The notes below the pieces were generated by a model. That model had not been told where the DNA came from. It saw nothing but the letters and a program-made list of their open reading frames with translations, and searched no databases. The translations under genes were made by a program, and so were the position numbers. This document shows, in pieces, positions 9,058-14,859 of a stretch of 30,815 nt of DNA. Positions within the stretch are counted from its first letter, which is position 1, and each line of letters begins with the position of its first letter. Source of the stretch: an uncultured Cellvibrio sp. (GTDB lineage: Bacteria > Pseudomonadota > Gammaproteobacteria > Pseudomonadales > Cellvibrionaceae); assembly GCA_946481095.1 (NCBI GenBank), contig CAMLML010000058.1:1-30815 (forward strand). Reading direction: 5' to 3'.

Positions 9058-9117
9058 ATGGCGCATCTATCAACAAAAGTTCACCAACAAAAATTCGCCG
9101 ATAAACAGATGCGCCAT
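9058..9117. repeat. 11-bp perfect inverted repeat, 38-bp spacer
   Basis: ATGGCGCATCT (9058-9068) and AGATGCGCCAT (9107-9117) are exact reverse complements, followed on the plus strand by TTTT. It lies in the 183-bp gap between two minus-strand genes. The T run is on the strand with no gene, so it is not an ordinary terminator for either neighbour. It could be a small mobile palindrome or an RNA structure. Confidence 0.6.
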
Positions 9118-9160
9118 TTTTCAGTGACCCGCAGTTTTATTTGAGCTGTTGTTTTACACG

Positions 9161-11011
9161 TTATTTGTCTAATACAAATATGTCCTTAATTTCCCACTCC
9201 GCTTTACGCTTGTCCTTTTCCACCCAAACAGGCTGTGGTGAATCGGGATTGTTTATCCAATAACGCGGCACATCATCAGTCCCCCAAACATAGCCATGCA
9301 AATTACCCTGGGCATCAATACGGAAACGAATAAAACTTTTAAAACCTTCGTAACCCAGAGGTGAAAATGCATTATTGGGTAAAAATCCAAACAACGAAAA
9401 AAGAGAGAATAATATGCCTGTAAAAAATCCTGCGATTAAGAAAAAAATCAAGAACAACACTATTCGCCAGGCATAAATAATCCACCAGGCAGCAGGGTCA
9501 GGCACAATAGATCCAAGTGATCCATGCTCAATAGCCATCACCAACAGAAAACTTGCCAACCCACCAATCGCTGCTGTGACATTACTGGACTCTTTGCAAA
9601 TTCCAAAAAACATCGCCACTATAATCAATCCCGGCCAAACTGATTCAGTCAGGATAGCCGCCATCAATAAACCACCCAGCAATACCGAAAACATGACATT
9701 GCCCTGCACTACCGCTCCCCAAAATACCTTGGCGTGTTCGGCCAGAGTTTTGCAATCGCGCAATTGTTTTCCAATGTGTGCTGTCGAACGAAAAAAAGAC
9801 ACTATATTTTCGAGCAATAAAAATCGACTTTGATTTTTGCGCGGATAAAACACTTTATCGTCATAACTTCTGACAGTTTTTTCTTTTGGTTTTGTAATGC
9901 CTATTCTGACTCGCTCGCGTAAATCTGCAGTCATCGCCTCATCTTCACCAGCCAGGCTCATGGCTTTCACTTTTTTGGCATTATTGGTATGGGTCGGATG
10001 CAAAAATGCGCCGCCACCGCCAGAAGTAATCAACATGTCGTCATATTGAAATTGCGCATCCGCTTTAGCTGTTTCACGCGCGTAGTGATGAATATCGCCC
10101 GCAAGACGCATACGAATTCGACAACCCAATTTGAGAATTAATGCTTCAAGACGCTGATAGCGCTTGGGATAACCTTCACGTGCAGCATCACCCAAATGTC
10201 GCGTCCAATAAGGTTCGGGATAAAGTAAAATTAAATTATCATCTTGAGTAATTTGTCCGCTGTTAAATAATTTATAAAAAGCAGCAAATTGTTGACGATC
10301 AATATCACCCACCAGCGCAAAATCAAAACCCAAAATAATCCAATTATTCGGTAAACGTGCTGCAAAATAACTTTGCTTTTGTAATTTGCGAGTACCCAAA
10401 GGGGTAACATCGGGTTCAGTTTCCGCTGACAATAATTTAAATCCCTCTTCTTCACGGCGAGTATCCACAAAATAACGGGTGAAGGTAGAAATATTATCAA
10501 ACCAATCATGATTCTGCGGAATCACCAACGAAGGTTTTAAGGTATCGCGATCACGTTGCACATTCGGATTGGAGCTGGAAGCCACCCACATTTCTGTCAG
10601 TCGATATTGATATTCTTCAACACTCGCACCGGGATAAGCCAAATCACCACCCAGCACTAATAATTCACCAGACGGAAATTGTTCAGGCAGCGACTCTTTT
10701 ACCTCAACATCCGAACACACAGCACGCGTAAGAACATCTTTTTGCATTTCACGCGCAACTGTAAAAGTGGCATTACCGCTATCACCTGTATCCGATACAA
10801 AATCCCACCAGAAATCACTCTCGCGTTTTTCTTCTGCAACCTGAATCAATTTCAATTCCGGCGCATACATTTCACGCCGATCCAAATTTCGAATCTGATC
10901 ACTGGTGGACATCATTTCCTTTACTGAACGATACAACACAAAAGGGTTGTACCAAGCTACAGCCCAACGTTTATGTGGAGGTTGTTTTTTACCGAAGATA
11001 TAGTTGGACAT
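9161..11011 (-). CDS. Metallophosphoesterase with C-terminal membrane region
   Basis: A 616-residue protein. Residues about 60-350 carry calcineurin-like phosphoesterase motifs: FVSDTGDSGNAT, VLGGDLAYPG (GD), PQNHDWFD (in place of the GNHD motif) and AGDIHHYAR (GDxHH). Residues about 440-555 form several membrane helices (VMFSVLLGGLLMAAIL, LIIVAMFFGICK, IVLFLIFFLIAGFFTG), followed by a soluble tail ending DIFVLDK. The domain is probably cytoplasmic, since no signal peptide precedes it. The substrate is unknown; the family covers phosphoproteins, nucleotides and phospholipids. The ATG at 11011 has GGGAG about eight bases upstream. The gene is monocistronic or loosely linked to the HNH gene 107 bases upstream. 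Confidence 0.85.
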   Translation of the reverse strand: MSNYIFGKKQPPHKRWAVAWYNPFVLYRSVKEMMSTSDQIRNLDRREMYAPELKLIQVAEEKRESDFWWDFVSDTGDSGNATFTVAREMQKDVLTRAVCSDVEVKESLPEQFPSGELLVLGGDLAYPGASVEEYQYRLTEMWVASSSNPNVQRDRDTLKPSLVIPQNHDWFDNISTFTRYFVDTRREEEGFKLLSAETEPDVTPLGTRKLQKQSYFAARLPNNWIILGFDFALVGDIDRQQFAAFYKLFNSGQITQDDNLILLYPEPYWTRHLGDAAREGYPKRYQRLEALILKLGCRIRMRLAGDIHHYARETAKADAQFQYDDMLITSGGGGAFLHPTHTNNAKKVKAMSLAGEDEAMTADLRERVRIGITKPKEKTVRSYDDKVFYPRKNQSRFLLLENIVSFFRSTAHIGKQLRDCKTLAEHAKVFWGAVVQGNVMFSVLLGGLLMAAILTESVWPGLIIVAMFFGICKESSNVTAAIGGLASFLLVMAIEHGSLGSIVPDPAAWWIIYAWRIVLFLIFFLIAGFFTGILFSLFSLFGFLPNNAFSPLGYEGFKSFIRFRIDAQGNLHGYVWGTDDVPRYWINNPDSPQPVWVEKDKRKAEWEIKDIFVLDK

Positions 11012-11118
11012 GTTCGACTCCCTGGTGATTAAGATTTCTCAACCATAGCACAAGATATGGAAGCTGAAAATCTTGGAGTCAACGCAAAATTTTGTGGGAC
11101 AGGGAATCAACGGCCATC

Positions 11119-11676
11119 CTAGGCCGCGTTCCAAATCCTTTTTCCTGAAAACTGTTTTTCCAGATATTCCATTTGATCTTCCAGAACCAAGTGCTGTGCA
11201 AGAAACATCGATTCAAAAAGATTGGGCTTGAATGGTACAGCCAACAATTCCATGCCAGCATCTTCAGGCGTTCGGTCAGCTTTGAAGTGGTTGCACCTGT
11301 GACAGGCAGCCACAACATTTTCCCAGATATCGCGCCCACCTTTTGATCGGGGCACAATATGATCCCGCGTTAAATCCATCTGCGTATGTTTGATACCGCA
11401 ATACATACACTGATAATTATCGCGACGAAACAACATGCGATTATTAAAGCCGAAGGTCAGACATCGATGGCGCAAATCACCTTTTGTGGCAATCACAGGG
11501 CTGATTTGCAAAATCGATTGTTCGCCGCTCAAGCGATTAAATCCACCTAACATAACGAGTCGCTTTTTTCCCAATTCCCATTGCACCATATCCTTTACAT
11601 AGAGTACCGCCGCTTCTTCACGCGATAACCATGAAGTGGGGGTTCCTGAAAGATCCAATCGTAGTACTTTGCCCAT
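11119..11676 (-). CDS. HNH endonuclease family protein
   Basis: A 185-residue protein. The C-terminal half is an HNH/McrA-type nuclease: CMYCGIKH, then DHIVPRSKGG, then WENVVAACHRCNHFKADRTP. The two CxxC pairs form a zinc site and the DH is catalytic. The N-terminal part (MGKVLRLDLSGTPTSWLSR, EEAAVLYVKDMVQWELG) is shared with a widespread proteobacterial HNH family of unknown biological role. The ATG at 11676 follows GGAGGCGAG and is clearly the start; the open frame runs back to 11805 without support. It lies downstream of the receiver-like gene and tRNA array on the same strand, separated by 177 bases containing a hairpin, so co-transcription is possible but not shown. Confidence 0.9.
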   Translation of the reverse strand: MGKVLRLDLSGTPTSWLSREEAAVLYVKDMVQWELGKKRLVMLGGFNRLSGEQSILQISPVIATKGDLRHRCLTFGFNNRMLFRRDNYQCMYCGIKHTQMDLTRDHIVPRSKGGRDIWENVVAACHRCNHFKADRTPEDAGMELLAVPFKPNLFESMFLAQHLVLEDQMEYLEKQFSGKRIWNAA

Positions 11677-11754
11677 CTCGCCTCCATCGTTTTTACTAAA
11701 AACAAAATTCAACCCATCACTCAGATAACATAAAAAATTAACAGTCATGGATCT

Positions 11755-11777
11755 GGTATCCGGAATAACCGGATACC
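11755..11777. promoter_or_regulatory. 9-bp perfect hairpin upstream of HNH gene
   Basis: GGTATCCGG (11755-11763), loop AATAA, CCGGATACC (11769-11777). It has no T run on either side, so it is not a terminator. It could be an operator, an mRNA 5' structure or a palindromic repeat. Confidence 0.45.
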
Positions 11778-11853
11778 TGGAAAGCCGTTTTTGCAAAAGC
11801 AACATCTACTTATACACTAGCACCCGATCAGTAGAATAACCACGACGATTTAT

Positions 11854-12147
11854 TTAATATTTTATGAAATTCGAACCATCAACAGTGGAATAACCACTTT
11901 TGGTCAGCAACAAAGCCAACACCACTCGTTTGGTGCGATCACTTTCCGTAATCACTACGTATTGTGGCAATAATTGTTTTTCCCTTGCCCATTCGAGAAC
12001 TGTTTTACCTGTCTCACGACCTTTTAAATAAAAATCCACCGCCAATGTAGAAATATGATTTTCTTTCAAGATCTTTTTGGCAGCATTGCTATCTGCACAG
12101 TAAATATCTGCCTGATAGTTGCCACGCTTACTCACTGCTACACGCAT
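11854..12147 (-). CDS. Small receiver-like protein, possibly cREC-type
   Basis: A 97-residue protein with alternating strands and helices like a response-regulator receiver: MRVAVSKRG, then NAAKKILKENH, then STLAVDFYLKGRETGKTVLE, then YVVITESDRTKR and a final GYSTVDGSNFIKY. The D in LAVDFYL is where the phosphoacceptor would be, but the usual acidic pair after strand 1 is absent. The TGxxVLxWA pattern after the Asp recalls the 'cyclic-phosphate processing receiver' (cREC) family linked to RNA repair; this is tentative. The ATG at 12147 is eight bases after GGAGG. The gene starts only 28 bases after the tRNA-His-like gene on the same strand, so the message probably begins with the tRNAs. The family call is weak; the coding call is good. 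Confidence 0.7.
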   Translation of the reverse strand: MRVAVSKRGNYQADIYCADSNAAKKILKENHISTLAVDFYLKGRETGKTVLEWAREKQLLPQYVVITESDRTKRVVLALLLTKSGYSTVDGSNFIKY

Positions 12148-12175
12148 TGCATTCTCCTCCGTTGAAAAATACTTA

Positions 12176-12252
12176 GGGGTGACCAATGGGATTCGAACCC
12201 ATGTCTGTCTGACTCACAATCAGGCGCATTCCCTCTATGCTACAGTCACCCC
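12176..12252 (-). tRNA. tRNA-His(GUG), aberrant extended acceptor stem
   Basis: The anticodon stem-loop CTGA-TTGTGAG-TCAG gives anticodon GTG. The T arm ATGGG-TTCGAAT-CCCAT is normal. The acceptor pairs GGGGTGACTG with TGGTCACCCC: ten pairs, the last two being tandem G-U. If the first is the His-specific G-1:C73, the acceptor is nine instead of seven pairs. Then come T8-A9 and a D stem GCAT/ATGC with a seven-base loop. Pair 27-43 is a C-A mismatch. CCA is not encoded, unlike its three neighbours. It may be a functional variant or a degenerate copy. Confidence 0.8.
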
Positions 12253-12331
12253 TAAATATTCTTGTTTATATGAATAACATTATCTCGAATCAAATCTGTT
12301 CTCTTAGTACATATGCTTGTCCTCTATTCAC

Positions 12332-12406
12332 TGGCAGCAGCGTCAGGGCTCGAACCTGAAATACATGAGTCAAAGTCACGTGTGTTTCCACTTACACCAC
12401 ACTGCT
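12332..12406 (-). tRNA. tRNA-Gln(UUG)
   Basis: A clean cloverleaf: acceptor AGCAGTG/CGCTGCT, D stem GTGT/ACAC with GG in the loop, anticodon loop CTTTGAC (anticodon TTG), four-base variable loop, T arm TCAGG-TTCGAGC-CCTGA, discriminator G. CCA is encoded. Third in the array by transcription order, with 18 bases to the Asp gene upstream and 79 to the His-like gene downstream. Confidence 0.9.
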
Positions 12407-12424
12407 AAATATTCACCGCATAAT

Positions 12425-12503
12425 TGGCGGTTCGTACGGGATTCAAACCCGCGATCATTCCGCTGACAACGGAGCGCTTTAAATCTGACTAAGCTAACGA
12501 ACC
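12425..12503 (-). tRNA. tRNA-Asp(GUC), atypical elbow
   Basis: Acceptor GGTTCGT/ACGAACC, D stem GCTT/AAGC, anticodon loop TTGTCAG (anticodon GTC), T stem GCGGG/CCCGT, discriminator G, encoded CCA. The 11-base D loop AGTCAGATTTA lacks the conserved G18-G19, and the T loop is TTTGAAT, so C56 is also changed. The G19-C56 elbow contact is thus lost on both sides. Pair 27-43 is C-A. Confidence 0.85.
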
Positions 12504-12508
12504 CTATT

Positions 12509-12583
12509 TGGTATCCCTGGCCGGATTCGAACCGGCGATTCCTGATAGAAAGTCAGGCGTCCTCACCACTAGACTACAGGGAC
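12509..12583 (-). tRNA. tRNA-Glu(UUC)
   Basis: Acceptor GTCCCTG/CAGGGAT, D arm with GG, anticodon arm CCTGA-CTTTCTA-TCAGG (anticodon TTC), T arm GCCGG-TTCGAAT-CCGGC, discriminator A, encoded CCA. First gene of the array; only five bases separate it from the Asp gene. Confidence 0.93.
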
Positions 12584-12600
12584 ATAATTAAAAAATTTAC

Positions 12601-12658
12601 GTTTTTGTTCCCGTGCGTCCCCTGCACACCAGGCAATTCCAGCTGCGGGAAACAAAAC
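12601..12658 (-). repeat. Imperfect inverted repeat just upstream of tRNA array
   Basis: GTTTTTGTTCCCG (12601-12613) pairs with CGGGAAACAAAAC (12646-12658) apart from a central two-base shift. An inner GTGC/GCAC hairpin presents AGGGGAC in its loop on the minus-strand RNA. It lies 18 bases before tRNA-Glu and may be a processing or regulatory structure. Confidence 0.45.
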
Positions 12659-12670
12659 TTTTTTATCCGG

Positions 12671-12706
12671 AAAATAAAAACCCCGGTTGCTGCCAACCGG
12701 GGTTTT
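12671..12706 (-). terminator. Strong (bidirectional) terminator/attenuator before tRNA array
   Basis: A perfect 12-bp stem AAAACCCCGGTT / AACCGGGGTTTT with loop GCTGCC. On the minus strand it is followed by T, A, TTTT. It lies between a candidate leader ORF and the tRNA array, both minus strand, the arrangement of a transcription attenuator. A second 8-bp hairpin (CGGAAGGC/GCCTTCCG, 12720-12739) lies just before it. Confidence 0.8.
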
Positions 12707-12752
12707 CAAAAGAAAGTACCGGAAGGCCACCGCCTTCCGAACAGAAAGCGGG

Positions 12753-12794
12753 TTAAATGCGATGCTCAAAATAATGTTTGGTTTGTATGTTCAT
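12753..12794 (-). CDS. Candidate 13-residue leader peptide
   Basis: The ORF encodes MNIQTKHYFEHRI, then stop. It begins about 43 bases after a predicted start site and ends 14 bases before an 8-bp hairpin that is followed by a strong terminator, as in attenuator leaders. Its codons include CAA, CAT twice and GAG, all read by tRNAs of the downstream array. The ribosome site is weak (GAAAG), and there is no run of one amino acid. It is plausible but unproven, and chance is a real alternative. Confidence 0.3.
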   Translation of the reverse strand: MNIQTKHYFEHRI

Positions 12795-12843
12795 AATTTT
12801 CTTTCGTTAATTCCAGATTCACTGGTACGTAAAATGTTTTTAA

Positions 12844-12872
12844 ACAATATCGTCTGATTTTTATAATCGCAA
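12844..12872 (-). promoter_or_regulatory. Candidate sigma-70 promoter for leader/tRNA array
   Basis: On the minus strand TTGCGA (12872-12867), a 17-base spacer, then TATTGT (12849-12844), in AT-rich DNA. The start would be near 12837, 43 bases before the leader ORF. Confidence 0.45.
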
Positions 12873-13138
12873 GTTTTATTTTTCAGCCGTTTTCAATATA
12901 AATTCAATTCAGTTATATCGACGCATTTTCCAAAAGATGAAAAAATCCCTATCGCCAATTTATGCAATATTTTTTGCAAGGGCCATCGGAGAAAGTCTGA
13001 CAAGAACTCAAAATTTCCCTACCAGTCAAATTACGCTAGTCATTTATAAAAAATTAATCTAAGCCTCGTTTAAGTTCATTTAGTCATTCCTCTTGAATAT
13101 CAATAAATCTGCTCACCGAAAACAATAAAATTTCGGGC
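12873..13138. other. AT-rich stretch without recognisable gene
   Basis: No convincing ORF, RNA or repeat was seen between the leader promoter and the minus-strand terminator at 13139-13174. Confidence 0.6.
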
Positions 13139-13174
13139 AAAAAAAACCCGAAAAGCCTTTGGGCCTTCCGGGTT
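13139..13174 (-). terminator. Intrinsic terminator, minus strand
   Basis: On the minus strand AACCCGGAAGGCC, loop CAAA, GGCTTTTCGGGTT: a 13-pair stem with two G-U pairs, followed by eight T. On the plus strand the same stem has mismatches, so it terminates minus-strand transcription. No protein gene on that strand precedes it. Confidence 0.85.
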
Positions 13175-13352
13175 CTTGTTTATGTAATGGACCTAAACTG
13201 AAGCTGGAAGGCAAATTGCCAACCAGAACTTTTCCAGCAGGCAATCAAAGGCGCGCGCAATCCTCCTGTGGATGTAACATCCCGGATGTTGCAATATAAA
13301 AACTGCGGCGCTTTAACTGTAGAAAAGTCATTTCATGCTCAAGGTAAAATTT
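13139..13352 (-). ncRNA. Candidate small RNA of about 210 nt
   Basis: A good promoter and a strong terminator on the same strand bracket about 210 bases with no credible protein. The RNA would contain AACATC-CGG-GATGTT, then ATCC-ACAGGA-GGAT (an AGGA-bearing hexaloop like CsrA/RsmA sites), and a hairpin CTGG..GGC/GCC..CCAG (13204-13226). It does not match 6S, tmRNA, RNase P or SRP RNA as I know them. It could instead be the 5' leader of a lost gene. No GacA upstream box (TGTAAG-N6-CTTACA) was found before it. Confidence 0.45.
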
Positions 13353-13358
13353 TTGCGG

Positions 13359-13387
13359 AGTATAGAGACCTTGATTTACGAAATCAA
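13359..13387 (-). promoter_or_regulatory. Sigma-70 promoter with palindrome over -35
   Basis: Minus-strand TTGATT (13387-13382), 17-base spacer, TATACT (13364-13359). The -35 is half of a perfect palindrome TTGATTTCGTAAATCAA (7-3-7 bp, plus-strand 13371-13387), a likely operator position. Confidence 0.6.
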
Positions 13388-13571
13388 AGCCTTTTGGTCA
13401 AGTTATGCTCACCCAAATTCAATTCTCATTCCAGAATGATAAATCAGGAATTCTCCAAGTCATTGTTTTTAATCGCTAGAAAATAAATCTGCTTCAAAAC
13501 TATCAATTCGGAAGCTCATCCAGGCAGAAATCGCCAAGCTGACACCAAGATCAATAAATCAGGAGCGACAC

Positions 13572-14480
13572 ATGCAACTTTCAACTTTGTTTGGCAATCA
13601 GGAAGCTCTGGCCACTCACACTCAAGAGCCCAGCCATCAACAACGCATCATCAATTACTACACCAGTGCCACTGCTGGCTATAAAGATTGGAGTCCGCAG
13701 GTGAATATGCACTTCGGCTGCTATGAGTGGGGAATGAATCCGCTTGATCTTGAGGCCATGCTGCAAACGACTAATCATCGTGTTTATCAGGCGTTGGACT
13801 TAACCGGAACCCACAATCATCTGTTGGATATGGGCTGCGGTTTGGGTGCAACCGCCAGACATTTCCTGGATCAACCTTCTGTTGAACAAGTCACCGCTAT
13901 CACACTCTGCGGCAATCAAATCAAAGAGGCCCAAGCGATTGAATATAATTTGGCGGAGGACAAAGATCTAATTTTCGAACAAGCGGATTATCACAACACC
14001 CACTACGCCGACGCCACCTTTGATGGAGTCTATGCAATCGAAAGCGCATGCCATTCAATTGAAGCCGACAAACGCAGCCTGATAAAAGAAGCACACAGAC
14101 TCTTAAAACCCGGGGCCAAATTGGTGATCTGCGATGCGCTGTTAAAACAACCGGAAAAAATGAATGCCTTGTCAAAACTCTGTTATCGAAAGACTTGCGA
14201 AAATTGGGCGCTCGGACAATTTGGTGATGTTGATCAAGTGAAACAAGCATTAGAAGAAGAAGGTTTTACCCATATCAAATTCGACAACATCACCTTGCGA
14301 GTTTTACCATCAGCCGCATTTGTTCCCTGGGTCTGTTTGCGATATTTATCAAAATTAATATTAACCAATGACACAAACCCCGATCACTGGGCACATCTCT
14401 ACGCGCCGCTTTGGGGTTTTGCATTGGGATTTAATTTGCGGCGGTTTGGGTATTATGTGGTGAGTGCGAGAAAAACTTAG
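13572..14480 (+). CDS. Class I SAM-dependent methyltransferase
   Basis: A 302-residue protein. The SAM-binding motif I LLDMGCGLGATARHF lies near residues 84-98, followed by AITLCGNQIKEAQ and the post-motif DATFDGVYAIESACH, then HRLLKPGAKLVICDALL. This pattern is like small-molecule C- or O-methyltransferases of the UbiE/sterol-tocopherol type; the substrate is not known. The aromatic N-terminal YKDWSPQVNMHFGCYEWG is typical of that group. A clear AGGAG precedes the ATG by seven bases. It is a single plus-strand gene, divergent from the candidate small RNA and convergent with tRNA-Leu. It is not part of any visible biosynthetic cluster. Confidence 0.85.
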   Translation: MQLSTLFGNQEALATHTQEPSHQQRIINYYTSATAGYKDWSPQVNMHFGCYEWGMNPLDLEAMLQTTNHRVYQALDLTGTHNHLLDMGCGLGATARHFLDQPSVEQVTAITLCGNQIKEAQAIEYNLAEDKDLIFEQADYHNTHYADATFDGVYAIESACHSIEADKRSLIKEAHRLLKPGAKLVICDALLKQPEKMNALSKLCYRKTCENWALGQFGDVDQVKQALEEEGFTHIKFDNITLRVLPSAAFVPWVCLRYLSKLILTNDTNPDHWAHLYAPLWGFALGFNLRRFGYYVVSARKT

Positions 14481-14492
14481 TGAAGAAAATTG

Positions 14493-14580
14493 TGGTGCCC
14501 GGAGCCGGACTTGAACCGGCACGCCCAAAAAGAGCGACAGATTTTAAATCTGTTGTGTCTACCGATTTCACCACCCGGGC
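14493..14580 (-). tRNA. tRNA-Leu(UAA)
   Basis: A class II tRNA with acceptor GCCCGGG/TCCGGGC, anticodon loop TTTAAAA (anticodon TAA), a long variable arm, T arm GCCGG-TTCAAGT-CCGGC, discriminator A, and encoded CCA. Last gene of the pgsA-tRNA block, as in pseudomonads. Confidence 0.96.
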
Positions 14581-14587
14581 ATGAGTG

Positions 14588-14609
14588 CTTTTACGTCGGT
14601 CCGTAAAAG
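14588..14609. other. 8-bp hairpin between tRNA-Leu and tRNA-Cys
   Basis: CTTTTACG, loop TCGGTC, CGTAAAAG. It fills the 33-base spacer of the tRNA pair and is a likely processing structure. Confidence 0.5.
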
Positions 14610-14613
14610 AGTT

Positions 14614-14687
14614 TGGAGGCGCGACCCGGAGTCGAACCGGGCTGAACGGATTTGCAATCCGGAGCATAACCGCTTTGCTATCGCGCC
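14614..14687 (-). tRNA. tRNA-Cys(GCA)
   Basis: Acceptor GGCGCGA/TCGCGCC, anticodon arm CGGA-TTGCAAA-TCCG (anticodon GCA), T arm CCCGG-TTCGACT-CCGGG, discriminator T, and encoded CCA. It precedes tRNA-Leu in the same transcript. Confidence 0.97.
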
Positions 14688-14726
14688 ATTTTGAAAATTA
14701 ATCCGTTAACTAACATCAATCCTGAG

Positions 14727-14744
14727 GCTATCGCCATTTTGAAA
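14727..14744. repeat. Partial duplicate of the tRNA-Cys 5' end
   Basis: GCTATCGCCATTTTGAAA repeats, minus two bases, the sequence spanning the first bases of tRNA-Cys and its upstream flank (14677-14696). It sits 50 bases upstream in the transcript, where relatives have a tRNA-Gly. It may be the scar of a recombination or lost tRNA. Confidence 0.45.
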
Positions 14745-14859
14745 CTGATCTCCCTGTCGGGAGGGCGGCAATTCTAGCCAAGTCGATATGAAAATCCTAG
14801 CCTTTTCTTGGGCTTAGGAGAAAGTTTTCAATCTGTTGGATAAAAGCCAATCAAGCCGT

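Noticed and set aside
12253..12331. 79-base gap in the tRNA array, about one tRNA long, containing TCTCGAATC
   Set aside because: No acceptor or anticodon stem could be built on either strand, so a decayed fifth tRNA is not supported.
12569..12769. 66-codon minus-strand ORF upstream of the tRNAs
   Set aside because: It runs through two hairpins and into tRNA-Glu and has no ribosome site. The shorter 12753-12794 ORF in another frame is the only candidate kept.
11119..13400. Prophage or integrated element with attachment sites around the tRNA array
   Set aside because: No integrase, phage structural gene or direct-repeat attachment sites were seen; only the tRNA array itself looks foreign.
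13352..13460. GacA upstream activating box that would mark the candidate RNA as an RsmY/RsmZ homologue
   Set aside because: No TGTAAG-N6-CTTACA was found, and the RNA has too few GGA loops for a Csr/Rsm sponge.
13268..13486. 72-codon plus-strand ORF before the methyltransferase gene
   Set aside because: It starts at GTG without a ribosome site, shows no recognisable pattern, and lies opposite the candidate small RNA and its promoter.
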